DNA of 64,000 bases from JBLMZW01 sp050259035 (GTDB lineage: Bacteria; Bacillota; Syntrophomonadia; Syntrophomonadales; DTU052): the NCBI GenBank assembly GCA_050259035.1, contig JBLMZW010000158.1:10225-74224 (forward strand), read 5' to 3'. The notes beneath the pieces are model-generated. The model saw only the letters and a list, made by a program, of their open reading frames with translations, searched no databases and was not told the DNA's origin. The first letter of the stretch is position 1. Every line of letters starts with the position of its first letter. Both the position numbers and the translations under genes were made by a program. Below are positions 16,350 to 25,638 of the stretch, piece after piece.

Positions 16350-18869
16350 TTGCCAGAGATTGAATCCAACATAATACCGATAGACATAGAAAAAGAGGTC
16401 AGACAGTCTTTCCTTGATTATTCGATGAGTGTAATTGTTTCCCGGGCTTTGCCCGACGTAAGGGACGGCTTAAAGCCGGTTCATCGCAGGATACTATATT
16501 CTCTATATGAGCAGGGGATGACTCCGGATAAACCGCACCGAAAATCGGCCAATATTGTGGGGGAAGTACTGGGTAAATATCATCCTCATGGGGATTCGGC
16601 AGTTTATGATGCCATGGTTAGATTGGCCCAGGAGTTCTCCAGCCGGTATACGCTAGTGGATGGGCACGGCAACTTCGGATCCATTGATGGGGACTCGGCT
16701 GCTGCTATGCGGTATACCGAGGTAAGAATGAGACATTTGGCCCAGGAGATGCTGGTTGATATTGATAAGGATACGGTTCCTTTTCGGCCTAACTATGATG
16801 ACTCCAGGGAAGAGCCGGTAGTCTTGCCTTCCCGTATTCCGAACCTCCTTATTAACGGTTCGGCCGGAATTGCGGTTGGCATGGCCACAAATATACCCCC
16901 CCATAACCTGGGAGAAGTTATTGATGCTCTGATATTATATCTCGATGATTCGATTGATAATTCAAGTGATAATAATTCAAGTGATGATTCAATTGTCGAT
17001 TCGATTGAGAATACGAATATTCTTTCAAGATTGATGAAGACAATAAAGGGCCCGGACTTTCCAACCGGGGGAATAATAACTGGTGCAAAAGGAATCAGGG
17101 ATGTCTATACTACTGGACGGGGCAGTATCAAGGTCAGAGCGAAAACAACTATTGAAGAATTAAAGGGCGGCAAAAATCAGATCGTGGTCACCGAGATCCC
17201 ATATATGGTCAATAAAGCCCGACTGGTTGAGAAGATTGCCGACCTGGTAAGGGAGCGAAAAGTTGAAGGCATAGCTGACTTAAGAGACGAAAGTGACCGT
17301 AACGGAATTCGGGTAGTCATTGAATTACGTAAAGATGTTATTCCACGTATTATTCTAAATCAGCTTTTCAAGCATACCCAGTTGCAGGATACTTTTGGCG
17401 TCATAATGCTGGCCTTGGTAGACGGTGTTCCACGAATCTTAAATCTGGTTCAGATGCTGGAATTCTTTTTGGAACATCGCAAAGAAGTCGTAGCCAACCG
17501 GACCACTTTTGAATTGAATGTGGCCAAAAAACGGCTTCATATAGTAGAAGGATTAAGAATTGCTTTAAACCATTTGGATCAGATTATTGCTCTTATCCGA
17601 AGAGCAGGTGATGATAAAGAAGCCCGCGAAGGCTTAATGAGTGAATTTATGTTATCCGAGGAACAGGCGACAGCGATATTGGATATGAGAATGCGCCGGT
17701 TAACCGGATTGGAACGGGAAAAACTTGAAGATGAATTCCTTGATCTCCTGGAGAAAATACACGATTTGGAGGATATCCTGGAAAGACCAGAAAGGGTAGT
17801 CGGAATAATCAAAGAGGAATTGTCAGAAACCAGGGCTAAATTCGCCGACCCACGCCGGACCAGCATACAGCCGGCAGAAGATGAGGATTTGGAGGAAGAG
17901 GATTTAATTCAGGAAGAAAGTATCGTAGTTACTTTAACTAATCGGGGCTACATAAAAAGGCAGCCTCTTGATACTTACCATAGCCAAAGAAGAGGCGGCA
18001 AAGGTTTAATCGGCACAACTACCCGGGCCGAGGACCTTGCCAGTGAGATTTTTGTTACCTCTAATCTATCCACGATCCTTTTCTTTACCAATAAAGGAAA
18101 AGTATTTTCTCTTAAGGCGTTCAAAATACCCGAAGCGTCTCGCCAGGCTAAGGGAACCCCGGCGGTCAACTTCTTGTCTTTAGGATTGGATGAGAAAGTA
18201 ACAACCATTATTGCGGTGGACGATTTTACCGAACGTCGTACTCTGTTTATGGCTACCCGCAAGGGTACGGTCAAGAAGGTAAACATCGGTGATTTTGAAC
18301 ATATTCGCAAAAGCGGGATAATCGCCATAAGTTTGAGGGATGATGACGAACTGGTAGGGGTTAAGAAAGTAGATCCGGGGGATCAGATTATTATGCTGGC
18401 ATCAAACGGTTATGCCATTGTGTTTGATGAAGATCAAGTTAGGGCCATGGGCAGATCGGCGGCTGGAGTAAGGGGAATAACGCTAACCGCAAAGGCCGTT
18501 GTAGTCGACGTTGATAAGTATAAAGAAGGTTTAGAATTGGTTATAGCTACCCAGAACGGCTTTGGCAAACGGACCCCCCTCGAACAGTTCCGCCAGCAAA
18601 ACCGGGGCGGCAAAGGGTTAAAAGCGATTAATCTGGTTAAAAAGAATGGACCGGTTATGGGAGCCAAGGTGGTAATACCTGGCGAGGAGATAATGATTCT
18701 CAGTCAAAATGGTATAGTAATAAGGTTAAAAACCGATGATATTTCCCGCCAGAACCGATATGCTCAGGGTGTAACTCTGATTCGTTTGGATGAAGGGGAT
18801 CAGGTAGCATCTGTAGCTCGTTTGAAAAATGAAGAGGACGACCAAATTGTCAATCCCAGTTTGTTTTGA
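16350..18869 (+). CDS. gyrA: DNA gyrase subunit A
   Basis: Cleavage-religation subunit, 839 residues. Catalytic tyrosine in AAMRYTEVRM at about residue 121; GyrA-box QRRGGKG at about 546, which favours gyrase over topoisomerase IV; beta-pinwheel repeats follow. Unusual: a low-complexity Ser/Asp/Asn insert at about residues 199-221 (16944-17020) between the conserved PHNLGEVIDALILYLDD and IKGPDFPTGG stretches, encoded by near-repeats of AATTCAAGTGAT. TTG start with GGGAGGAG upstream. Confidence 0.97.
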   Translation: MPEIESNIIPIDIEKEVRQSFLDYSMSVIVSRALPDVRDGLKPVHRRILYSLYEQGMTPDKPHRKSANIVGEVLGKYHPHGDSAVYDAMVRLAQEFSSRYTLVDGHGNFGSIDGDSAAAMRYTEVRMRHLAQEMLVDIDKDTVPFRPNYDDSREEPVVLPSRIPNLLINGSAGIAVGMATNIPPHNLGEVIDALILYLDDSIDNSSDNNSSDDSIVDSIENTNILSRLMKTIKGPDFPTGGIITGAKGIRDVYTTGRGSIKVRAKTTIEELKGGKNQIVVTEIPYMVNKARLVEKIADLVRERKVEGIADLRDESDRNGIRVVIELRKDVIPRIILNQLFKHTQLQDTFGVIMLALVDGVPRILNLVQMLEFFLEHRKEVVANRTTFELNVAKKRLHIVEGLRIALNHLDQIIALIRRAGDDKEAREGLMSEFMLSEEQATAILDMRMRRLTGLEREKLEDEFLDLLEKIHDLEDILERPERVVGIIKEELSETRAKFADPRRTSIQPAEDEDLEEEDLIQEESIVVTLTNRGYIKRQPLDTYHSQRRGGKGLIGTTTRAEDLASEIFVTSNLSTILFFTNKGKVFSLKAFKIPEASRQAKGTPAVNFLSLGLDEKVTTIIAVDDFTERRTLFMATRKGTVKKVNIGDFEHIRKSGIIAISLRDDDELVGVKKVDPGDQIIMLASNGYAIVFDEDQVRAMGRSAAGVRGITLTAKAVVVDVDKYKEGLELVIATQNGFGKRTPLEQFRQQNRGGKGLKAINLVKKNGPVMGAKVVIPGEEIMILSQNGIVIRLKTDDISRQNRYAQGVTLIRLDEGDQVASVARLKNEEDDQIVNPSLF

Positions 18870-18905
18870 TAAAATCTAATGATATATCTACGGGGAGGAG
18901 TCGCT

Positions 18906-19790
18906 ATGGCTCAAAAAGGAACATTTGCAGTTAAAAAAGGTCTAGCCCAAATGCTAAAGGGCGGGGTTATCATGGATGTGACTACCCCAGAACAAGCCAA
19001 GATTGCTGAAGAAGCGGGTGCATGCTCAGTTATGGCTCTGGAAAGGGTCCCGGCTGATATCCGGGCTACAGGCGGAGTCGCCCGCATGGCAGACCCAACA
19101 ATCATTCTTAAGATAATGGATGCTGTAACCATACCGGTAATGGCAAAATGCCGTATCGGCCATTTTGTGGAAGCCCAAGTTCTGGAGTCCCTGGGTGTGG
19201 ACTATATAGATGAGAGTGAAGTACTGACCCCAGCCGATGAGCGCTTCCACGTGAACAAACATGAATTCAAAGTTCCGTTTGTATGCGGAGCTCGCAATCT
19301 GGGGGAAGCTTTACGGCGAATTGGTGAAGGGGCGGCTATGATACGGACCAAAGGCGAGCCCGGCACCGGAAATGTAGTTGAAGCAGTACGGCACATGCGT
19401 CAGGTCATGGACGAAATCAGATGGCTGAAGGGGTTGCCAGCCGAAGAATTGATGACTGCGGCTAAAGACCTGCAGGCTCCGTATGACCTGGTATTAAATG
19501 TAGCCAAAAACGGCAGATTGCCGGTGGTGAACTTCGCAGCCGGAGGAATTGCTACACCAGCGGATGCCGCGCTCATGATGCAGCTTGGCTGTGACGGCAT
19601 TTTCGTTGGCTCAGGAATATTTAAGTCGAGTGACCCGATGGCCAGAGCCCGGGCCATAGTTGCTGCTACTACCTATTTTGATGACCCCAAGGTTTTAGCC
19701 GAGGTATCTAAAGATTTAGGCGAACCCATGTATGGCCTGGACATCAAAACCATTGCCCCGGAAGAACGGATGCAAGATCGTGGCTGGTAA
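18906..19790 (+). CDS. pdxS: pyridoxal 5'-phosphate synthase subunit PdxS
   Basis: Synthase subunit of the ribose-5-phosphate-dependent PLP pathway; 294 residues. Seen: GGVIMDVTTPEQAKIAEEAG, ALERVPADIRATGGVARM, and AKCRIGHFVEAQ; the catalytic lysines lie in this (beta/alpha)8 barrel. Start ATG at 18906 (MAQKGTF) with GGGGAGGAG upstream; an upstream ATG lacks such a site. Partner pdxT overlaps its end. PLP is the cofactor of the aminotransferase further down. Confidence 0.97.
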   Translation: MAQKGTFAVKKGLAQMLKGGVIMDVTTPEQAKIAEEAGACSVMALERVPADIRATGGVARMADPTIILKIMDAVTIPVMAKCRIGHFVEAQVLESLGVDYIDESEVLTPADERFHVNKHEFKVPFVCGARNLGEALRRIGEGAAMIRTKGEPGTGNVVEAVRHMRQVMDEIRWLKGLPAEELMTAAKDLQAPYDLVLNVAKNGRLPVVNFAAGGIATPADAALMMQLGCDGIFVGSGIFKSSDPMARARAIVAATTYFDDPKVLAEVSKDLGEPMYGLDIKTIAPEERMQDRGW

Positions 19791-20352
19791 AAAGACAGTC
19801 GGCGTTTTAGCACTCCAAGGGGCTTTTGCAGAACACCAGAACGTTTTGAAACGTTGTGGCGTGGGAGTTCACCGAGTAAGAAGCATTGATGATCTTGCCA
19901 GTATAGATGGGCTAATAATTCCCGGGGGCGAAAGTACTACTATTGGCAAATTGCTGGTTGATTTTAAACTGGCGGACCGGGTAATAGAGCTTGCTAGGGG
20001 GGGAATGCCGGTTTTCGGAACCTGTGCTGGCATGATAGTCATGGCGCGAGAGATCCCCGGGCATGATCAATACAGTCTTGGGCTGATGGATATATCCGCC
20101 AAAAGAAACGCTTTTGGCCGACAGGTAGAAAGCTTTGAGGCGGATCTAGATGTTAAAGGCATTTCTAAAAAAGTTAAAGGGATCTTTATTAGAGCTCCTT
20201 ACGTCGATCGGGTATGGGGCGATGCGAAGATCTTATGCGAATATCAAGATAAAATTGTAATGGTAAAACAACACAATCTCCTGGCCAGCGCATTTCATCC
20301 GGAACTGACGAAAGACTTAACGGTTCATAATTACTTCCTGGAAATGCTTTAA
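19780..20352 (+). CDS. pdxT: pyridoxal 5'-phosphate synthase glutaminase subunit PdxT
   Basis: Glutaminase that feeds ammonia to PdxS. Seen: GVLALQGAFAEH, PGGESTTIGKL, the nucleophile cysteine in FGTCAGMIV, RNAFGRQVESFEADL and the catalytic His-Glu in FHPELT. The GTG at 19780 gives 190 residues, near the 190-200 usual; it overlaps pdxS by 11 bp. An ATG at 19732 deep inside pdxS would add an unconserved leader. Confidence 0.95.
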   Translation: MAGKKTVGVLALQGAFAEHQNVLKRCGVGVHRVRSIDDLASIDGLIIPGGESTTIGKLLVDFKLADRVIELARGGMPVFGTCAGMIVMAREIPGHDQYSLGLMDISAKRNAFGRQVESFEADLDVKGISKKVKGIFIRAPYVDRVWGDAKILCEYQDKIVMVKQHNLLASAFHPELTKDLTVHNYFLEML

Positions 20353-20380
20353 AAGTTCCGCAATGTAATTCTTGACCGGG

Positions 20381-20409
20381 TTGTAAAGAAATAAGTCGTA
20401 TTATATAAT
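20381..20409 (+). promoter_or_regulatory. promoter of the serine T-box operon
   Basis: TTGTAA (20381-20386), a 17-bp spacer and perfect TATAAT (20404-20409). Transcription would start near 20416, just ahead of the T-box stem I. Confidence 0.7.
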
Positions 20410-20424
20410 TAATCTACATTTTTA

Positions 20425-20641
20425 TACGGAAACATGATGAAGGGGAAAAAGACTAACTGGTTCTGAAAGAGACCCGGTGGCTGGTGTAAACCGGGGGACA
20501 GTTATCTGTTTCCGCCCCGGAATGGACTGCGATGAGCAGTTACGGCAGCTACCGTTAAAGCATCAAGTGGATCGGTTATACCGGTCAAATAGGGTGGCAA
20601 CGCGGGAGCCTCTCGTCCCTGAACGGATGAGGGGTTTTTTA
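20425..20641 (+). promoter_or_regulatory. T-box leader (probably tRNA-Ser responsive)
   Basis: Stem I begins around GATGAAGGGGAAAAAGACTA and its distal part AGAGA...GGTGGCTGGTGTAAACC is recognisable. The T-box sequence AGGGTGGCAACGCG is at 20591-20604 and can pair with an uncharged tRNA 3' end. A terminator stem CCTCTCGTCC/GGATGAGGGG followed by six T occupies 20609-20641. Serine specificity is inferred from the downstream genes (serA, serS); a UCC in the 3' side of stem I (near 20511) is a candidate specifier but was not proven by folding. Confidence 0.88.
20609..20641 (+). terminator. regulated terminator of the T-box
   Basis: A 10-bp stem (CCTCTCGTCC with GGATGAGGGG, two G-T pairs) followed by TTTTTT. 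The competing antiterminator uses the T-box sequence just upstream. Confidence 0.85.
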
Positions 20642-20705
20642 TATTTTATGCGTTGATATTTTAGAGCTCTGGGAAGGTTAGTAATTATCACGAGGAGGAA
20701 GGTTA

Positions 20706-21878
20706 ATGAAACACGATCAACAGTTTTTGCTGCTGCCAGGCCCAACCCCGGTACCTGACAGTGTTTTGCGGGCTCTGAGCCGACCGATGATTAATCACCG
20801 GGGGCCCGAATTCAAAACACTCATTGAAGAGGGAACCGAAGGGGTTAAAAAAGTTTATCAGACCCGCAATGATTTGGTTATATTCCCTTCTGCGGGTTCT
20901 GGAGCCATGGAGGCTGCAGTAGTAAACTTCATAAACCCGGGGGATAAAGTGCTTTCCATTTCGATAGGCGTTTTTGGTGAAAGATTTGCGAAAATAGCCA
21001 GCGATTTTGGCGCCCAGGTAACCATGTTGGAGTTTCCCTGGGGTGAGGCAGCGGACCCCCAGGCAATAAGAGATCAAATAAAAAAGGATACAGCGGGCGA
21101 GTATAAAGCTATCACCGTAACCCATAACGAAACGTCTACCGGGGTGGTTAATGATATAAAATCAATTCGTGAAGCTGTTGGCGACTATCCAGCCTTGTTT
21201 ATGGTAGATGCGGTAAGTGGCCTGGGTGCTATGGACTTGCAGACCGACAACTGGAATCTCGATGTAGTAATAAGTGGTTCGCAGAAAGCATTCATGCTGC
21301 CACCAGGACTGTCGTTTATGAGCTTTAGCGAAAAAGCGAAAAAAGTTGCGGAAAAATGCACAAATCCTCGATATTACTGGGACCTTGACGGAGCATTAAA
21401 ATATCTAAAGAAGGGTCAGACCCCGTATACACCAGCCCTTTCGTTATTCTACGGATTGAAGGAATCTCTGGATCTTCTGATGGAAGAAGGGTTGGAAAAC
21501 GTTATAGCCAGACATCATTTCTATCGTGAATTAGTGAGAACCGGGGTAAAAGCCATGGGCTTGCAGCTATTGGCAAAAGATGAGGTGGCATCGTGTTCCT
21601 TAACATCAGTATTAGCTCCGGAGGGAATTGGGGCTAACGTTATAAGAAAACAGATGCTGGAAAGGTTCAATGTTGTTGTGGCAGGCGGGCAGCAAAAGCT
21701 GGATGATAAGATATTCCGGATTGGGCATCTGGGTTATGTTCGCCCTCTGGATTTACTCTCAGCCATGGCCGCCCTGGAGATAGTGCTTTACGAAAATGGG
21801 TTCCCAATTAAGATTGGACAAGGGATCAAAAAAATGCAAGAGCTTTTCTTAAAGAAAGGGGAGAAGAACCATGGATAA
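20706..21878 (+). CDS. class V aminotransferase (serine/alanine-glyoxylate type), probable serine-pathway transaminase
   Basis: PLP-dependent fold-type I aminotransferase, 390 residues. Seen: LLPGPTPVPDSV at the N-terminus, NHRGPEF, FPSAGSGAMEAAVVNF, and the PLP-binding lysine in SGSQKAFMLPPGL at about residue 194. It sits behind a T-box in one operon with serA (8-bp overlap) and serS. Inference: it takes the SerC role in serine synthesis, or makes serine or glycine from glyoxylate or hydroxypyruvate; sequence alone does not separate these. No classical serC is in the window. Confidence 0.88.
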   Translation: MKHDQQFLLLPGPTPVPDSVLRALSRPMINHRGPEFKTLIEEGTEGVKKVYQTRNDLVIFPSAGSGAMEAAVVNFINPGDKVLSISIGVFGERFAKIASDFGAQVTMLEFPWGEAADPQAIRDQIKKDTAGEYKAITVTHNETSTGVVNDIKSIREAVGDYPALFMVDAVSGLGAMDLQTDNWNLDVVISGSQKAFMLPPGLSFMSFSEKAKKVAEKCTNPRYYWDLDGALKYLKKGQTPYTPALSLFYGLKESLDLLMEEGLENVIARHHFYRELVRTGVKAMGLQLLAKDEVASCSLTSVLAPEGIGANVIRKQMLERFNVVVAGGQQKLDDKIFRIGHLGYVRPLDLLSAMAALEIVLYENGFPIKIGQGIKKMQELFLKKGEKNHG

Positions 21879-23457
21879 ACCCCGCGTTTTAATATCAGAG
21901 CGGGTTGCTGAAGAAGGCTTAAAATTACTCCAGCAAGAATTGGACGTTGATAATCGGGACGGTATAAGCAGAGAAGAACTATTGAGCATAATTGGCGAAT
22001 ATGATGCGTTGGTGGTGCGCAGTGTTACCCAGGTTGATGAGGAACTGGTTGAATACGGCAAGAATTTGAAGGTTGTCGGCCGGGCCGGTAACGGCATCGA
22101 TAACATCGATGTTGAGGCATGTACCCGTAAAGGAATTATTGTTGTTAATACTCCGGACAGCAATACAATTTCTGCGGCGGAACAAACTATTGGCTTGTTA
22201 TTGTCATCGATTAGAAACATACCAGAAGCCAACGGTTTTCTAAAAGGCGGGAAATGGGATCGCAAGCCTTTCCGTGGGGTTGAACTTCACGGCAAAACAG
22301 TAGGTATCGTGGGTTTGGGCCGCATAGGTTCGATGGTAGCCCAAAGGCTGGGCTCCTTTGGAATGAAGGTTATTGCTTACGATCCTTACATTTCGGATGA
22401 ACGGTTTACCCGGTTTGGGGTGGAAAAGCAAGAAACCCTGGAAGAACTGGTTAAGCAAGCCGATTTTATCACTGTTCATACCCCCCGTAACGAAGAAACC
22501 ATGGGAATAATCGGAGAAAAAGAATTCGCTTTAGCTCGCGACGGAGTCCGGGTAGTTAATTGTGCCCGGGGGGGAATAATAAGCGAAAAAGCCCTGTACG
22601 ACGCTTTGAAAAGTGGAAAAGTAAAAAGTGCCGGTCTAGATGTTTACGAGGATGAGCCGGCCATAAACAATCCCTTGTTTGAGTTTAAAAACGTGGTCGT
22701 GACTCCTCATTTGGGAGCCGACACTGATGAGGCCCAGAGACGGGTCGGAAGAGACATCGCTGAGCAAGTCATAAAAGCTCTCAGTGGCGAAATTGTCCCT
22801 AACGTAGTAAATCTGCCCACTATTTTAAGACAGGATCTCGAATTCTTAAGGCCATTTATTGTACTTAGCGAAGCTATGGGGGCAGTATATTACCAGGTTG
22901 AAAAAACCTCCATTGATCGTATAGAAATGACTTTCAATGGTGAACTGGCTAATATGGATCACAATATACTTACCATTGCTTTTCTAAAAGGGCTTTTGAC
23001 CCCGGTAATGTCCGAAAAAGTTAATTATGTTAATGCTGAACTAATGGCTGAGGATCGCGGGATTAAATTCTTCGCTAAAAAAGGTAAAAGCGAAAAAGGA
23101 TATATTAATTCCATTAAGGTAAGTATCTTTAACCATAACACTCGGCTCGATCTAACCGGAACCATCACTGGAACTGGCGAACCGGTTATTGTTGAGTTAA
23201 ATGGCTATGAAACCGATATAATGCCCGTAGGATATGTTGTGGTGGCAGAGAATGATGATCGGCCACGGGTAATCGGGCCTTTTACCAGTGTATTTGGGGA
23301 CGCCGGCATTAATATCGCCATGATGAGGGTAGCACGGAAAGTAAAAGGAGATATAGCTTTAATGGTCGTAAATGTAGATGCACCGATTGATGATGCAACT
23401 CTGGCCAGGTTAAAAGCAGTAGATGGTATAAAAAGAGTTAGGGTATTGCGTTTCTAA
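21871..23457 (+). CDS. serA: D-3-phosphoglycerate dehydrogenase
   Basis: First enzyme of serine synthesis, NAD-dependent; 528 residues, the long form. Domains: substrate/NAD-binding Rossmann core with GLGRIGSMVAQRLG (about 150-163), catalytic Arg in NCARGGIISEKAL, Glu in DEPAINNP and His in TPHLGADT; intervening ASB domain; C-terminal ACT domain (GPFTSVFGDAGINIAMMRV) for serine feedback. Starts 8 bp inside the aminotransferase gene, with AAAGGGGAG upstream. Confidence 0.96.
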   Translation: MDKPRVLISERVAEEGLKLLQQELDVDNRDGISREELLSIIGEYDALVVRSVTQVDEELVEYGKNLKVVGRAGNGIDNIDVEACTRKGIIVVNTPDSNTISAAEQTIGLLLSSIRNIPEANGFLKGGKWDRKPFRGVELHGKTVGIVGLGRIGSMVAQRLGSFGMKVIAYDPYISDERFTRFGVEKQETLEELVKQADFITVHTPRNEETMGIIGEKEFALARDGVRVVNCARGGIISEKALYDALKSGKVKSAGLDVYEDEPAINNPLFEFKNVVVTPHLGADTDEAQRRVGRDIAEQVIKALSGEIVPNVVNLPTILRQDLEFLRPFIVLSEAMGAVYYQVEKTSIDRIEMTFNGELANMDHNILTIAFLKGLLTPVMSEKVNYVNAELMAEDRGIKFFAKKGKSEKGYINSIKVSIFNHNTRLDLTGTITGTGEPVIVELNGYETDIMPVGYVVVAENDDRPRVIGPFTSVFGDAGINIAMMRVARKVKGDIALMVVNVDAPIDDATLARLKAVDGIKRVRVLRF

Positions 23458-23467
23458 GGAGGAAACC

Positions 23468-24745
23468 ATGCTTGATCCAAAATTAATTCGGGCTAATCCC
23501 GAGAAGGTAGCCGCAAAGCTCAAAACCAGAGGCTTACAACAGGGTCTGGATCAATTCTATAAGCTTGACGAAACCCGCAGGCGACTGTTGGTTGAAGTGG
23601 AAGAAAAAAAGAACTTTCGTAATCGAGCTTCTCAGGAAGTGGGGAGACTAAAAAAAGAAGGCAATGATCCGGTTGCGCTCATGACCAGTGTCAAAGAAAT
23701 TGGTCAGGAGATTAAAGAATTGGATGACCGGATCAAAGATACTGAAAAAGAATTAGACAGCATATTGCTTACCATTCCCAACCTTCCGCATGAGAGTGTT
23801 CCGATCGGAGAAGATGAATCGGCCAATGTGGAGGTAAGAAAATGGGGGAATGTTCCGCATTTTGATTTTACTCCCCTGGCCCACTGGGACCTGGGAGTCA
23901 ACCTGGATATTCTTGATTTTGAAAGAGCGGCCAAATTGTCAGGGGCCCGATTCGTTGTCTATAAAGGATTGGGGGCCCGGCTGGAAAGAGCTTTATTCAA
24001 CTTCATGCTGGATTTGCATACGCAAAAACATGGTTACCGTGAGATATTTCCTCCCTTTATGGTTAACGCCGATTGCATGCAGGGAACCGGGCAATTACCC
24101 AAATTTGCTGAAGACATGTTCAAAGTGGAAGGGCGGGAAATGTACATGGTTCCTACCGCTGAGGTGCCTTTAACCAATTTGTACCGGGAAGAAATCCTAA
24201 AATCAGAGGAACTCCCATTGAAGATGACTGCCTATACCGCCTGTTTTAGGGCGGAAGCTGGAGCCCACGGTCGGGATACCCGCGGGGTTATACGTCTGCA
24301 CCAGTTCAATAAAGTAGAACTGGTCAAGATAACCAGCAACGAAGACTCTTATGATGAACTGGAAAAGCTTACCGCCGATGCTGAAGAGGTTCTGCAAGCG
24401 CTGGGATTGGCGTATCGTGTAATAGCCTTAAGTACAGGGGACATGGGGTTTTCTGCGGCAAAGACCTACGACCTGGAGGTCTGGCTGCCCAGCTATAATG
24501 AATATAAAGAGATTTCTTCCTGTTCAAATTGCGAAGATTTTCAGGCTCGGCGGGCTAATATCCGTTATCGGCCTACCCCTCAGTCTAAACCCCAATTTTG
24601 TCATACCCTGAACGGCTCGGGAATTGCCGTGGGAAGAACTTTAGCCGCCATCCTGGAAAATTATCAGCAGGCGGATGGCTCAATTAAAATACCGGAAGTA
24701 TTAATCCCATATATGGGAGGAATTCAGGAGATAAAACTGGTATGA
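23468..24745 (+). CDS. serS: seryl-tRNA synthetase
   Basis: Class II synthetase, 425 residues. N-terminal coiled-coil arm (about 30-105), motif 2 FRAEAGAHGRDTRGVIRLHQF, and motif 3 NGSGIAVGRTLAAILEN. Charging of tRNA-Ser closes the loop with the T-box at the head of the operon. ATG with AAGGAGG upstream, 10 bp after serA. Confidence 0.97.
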   Translation: MLDPKLIRANPEKVAAKLKTRGLQQGLDQFYKLDETRRRLLVEVEEKKNFRNRASQEVGRLKKEGNDPVALMTSVKEIGQEIKELDDRIKDTEKELDSILLTIPNLPHESVPIGEDESANVEVRKWGNVPHFDFTPLAHWDLGVNLDILDFERAAKLSGARFVVYKGLGARLERALFNFMLDLHTQKHGYREIFPPFMVNADCMQGTGQLPKFAEDMFKVEGREMYMVPTAEVPLTNLYREEILKSEELPLKMTAYTACFRAEAGAHGRDTRGVIRLHQFNKVELVKITSNEDSYDELEKLTADAEEVLQALGLAYRVIALSTGDMGFSAAKTYDLEVWLPSYNEYKEISSCSNCEDFQARRANIRYRPTPQSKPQFCHTLNGSGIAVGRTLAAILENYQQADGSIKIPEVLIPYMGGIQEIKLV

Positions 24746-24769
24746 ACCGGTATTTAAGTTAGGATCCTT

Positions 24770-25207
24770 ATGAGAATATTGATCGATGCAGATGCATGCC
24801 CGAAAACAGTATTGCAGATTTGCGAAGAAGTATCACGTCGATACAATATGGATTTATTTACGGTAGCGAGTTTTAATCACCAGATAGAGTCGGCCCATCA
24901 TATAATTGTGGGAAATGGTTCTCAGGAAACTGATATCAAAGTAATGAATCTGACAGCTCCAGGGGACATTGTTGTAACCCAGGATTATGGGTTGGCGGCC
25001 ATGGTTATAGGTAAAGGCGCTTACGCTTTAAGTCCGTCGGGCATGGAGTATCGGCCGGATAAAATGGAGTTTCTTTTAGAAGAGAGAGCGGTTAAAGCCA
25101 AGGTTCGACGTACTGGGGGGCGAACCCGGGGCCCTAAAAAGCGCACCCAGGAAGACGACCAGCGTTTTAAACGAAAACTTGAGGAAATGGTTGTGAAATA
25201 CGTTTAA
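24770..25207 (+). CDS. UPF0178 (YaiI/YqxD) family protein
   Basis: 145-residue protein beginning MRILIDADACPKTVLQICEE, with GDIVVTQDYGLAAMV and a basic C-terminal half (RRTGGRTRGPKKRTQEDDQR). The family has a PIN/NYN-like acidic core and may be a nuclease, but the function is not established. Last gene before a hairpin at 25249. Confidence 0.9.
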   Translation: MRILIDADACPKTVLQICEEVSRRYNMDLFTVASFNHQIESAHHIIVGNGSQETDIKVMNLTAPGDIVVTQDYGLAAMVIGKGAYALSPSGMEYRPDKMEFLLEERAVKAKVRRTGGRTRGPKKRTQEDDQRFKRKLEEMVVKYV

Positions 25208-25248
25208 TTCGATTCTACTTTTAAGTAAATAAGACTTTTAAAGACGAT

Positions 25249-25275
25249 AAGGACCGCGGTGTCGGTCCTTTAAAA
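25249..25275 (+). terminator. hairpin after the serine operon
   Basis: AAGGACCG-CGGTGT-CGGTCCTT, 8-bp perfect stem, followed by the weak tail TAAAATTT. Confidence 0.6.
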
Positions 25276-25638
25276 TTTCTTGAATGGTTTAAGTGTTTTT
25301 ATAATGGACAGGGCCATTTGCGTCCCCATAAAGACAAATCTAAAGTAAGCAGCGATTTTGTTCAGCTTGATTGCGGTACAAAAGTAGGAGGAATGAAGTG
25401 GGAATAAGACGAATGAAATAAAGGACCTGTACAAGTAAGACCGGTCTGCCTAATAAAGGAACATCGACTCAACCAGGGTCAGGAAAATGTAAACCATTTC
25501 CTGGCGGTGACCCGTGGTTATGGACTAAATTAGATACCCTCATATTACGATACATAAGATATATGTCCTATTTTAACTAAGTAATCTTGCCAACTTAAAA
25601 ATTACGAATACAGATGTACTTAAATGAGAGGAGAAATT
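25276..25638 (+). other. long leader upstream of the TIG protein with a nested hairpin
   Basis: About 360 bp without a gene. At 25474-25512 GGGTCA and TGACCC enclose a second stem, AGGAAAATG with CATTTCCT, giving a compact two-part hairpin. It does not match any riboswitch consensus I could recall (c-di-GMP-I, SAM, cobalamin, T-box were considered). The promoter of the surface-protein operon should also lie here but was not fixed. Confidence 0.45.

Noticed and set aside
19239..19258. CCACGTGAAC in pdxS as a second parS
   Set aside because: Aligned on CACGTG it has four mismatches to the 16-bp consensus, including in the outer arms.
25276..25638. c-di-GMP, SAM, cobalamin or T-box riboswitch before the TIG gene
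   Set aside because: None of the conserved cores was found; only unassigned hairpins are visible.
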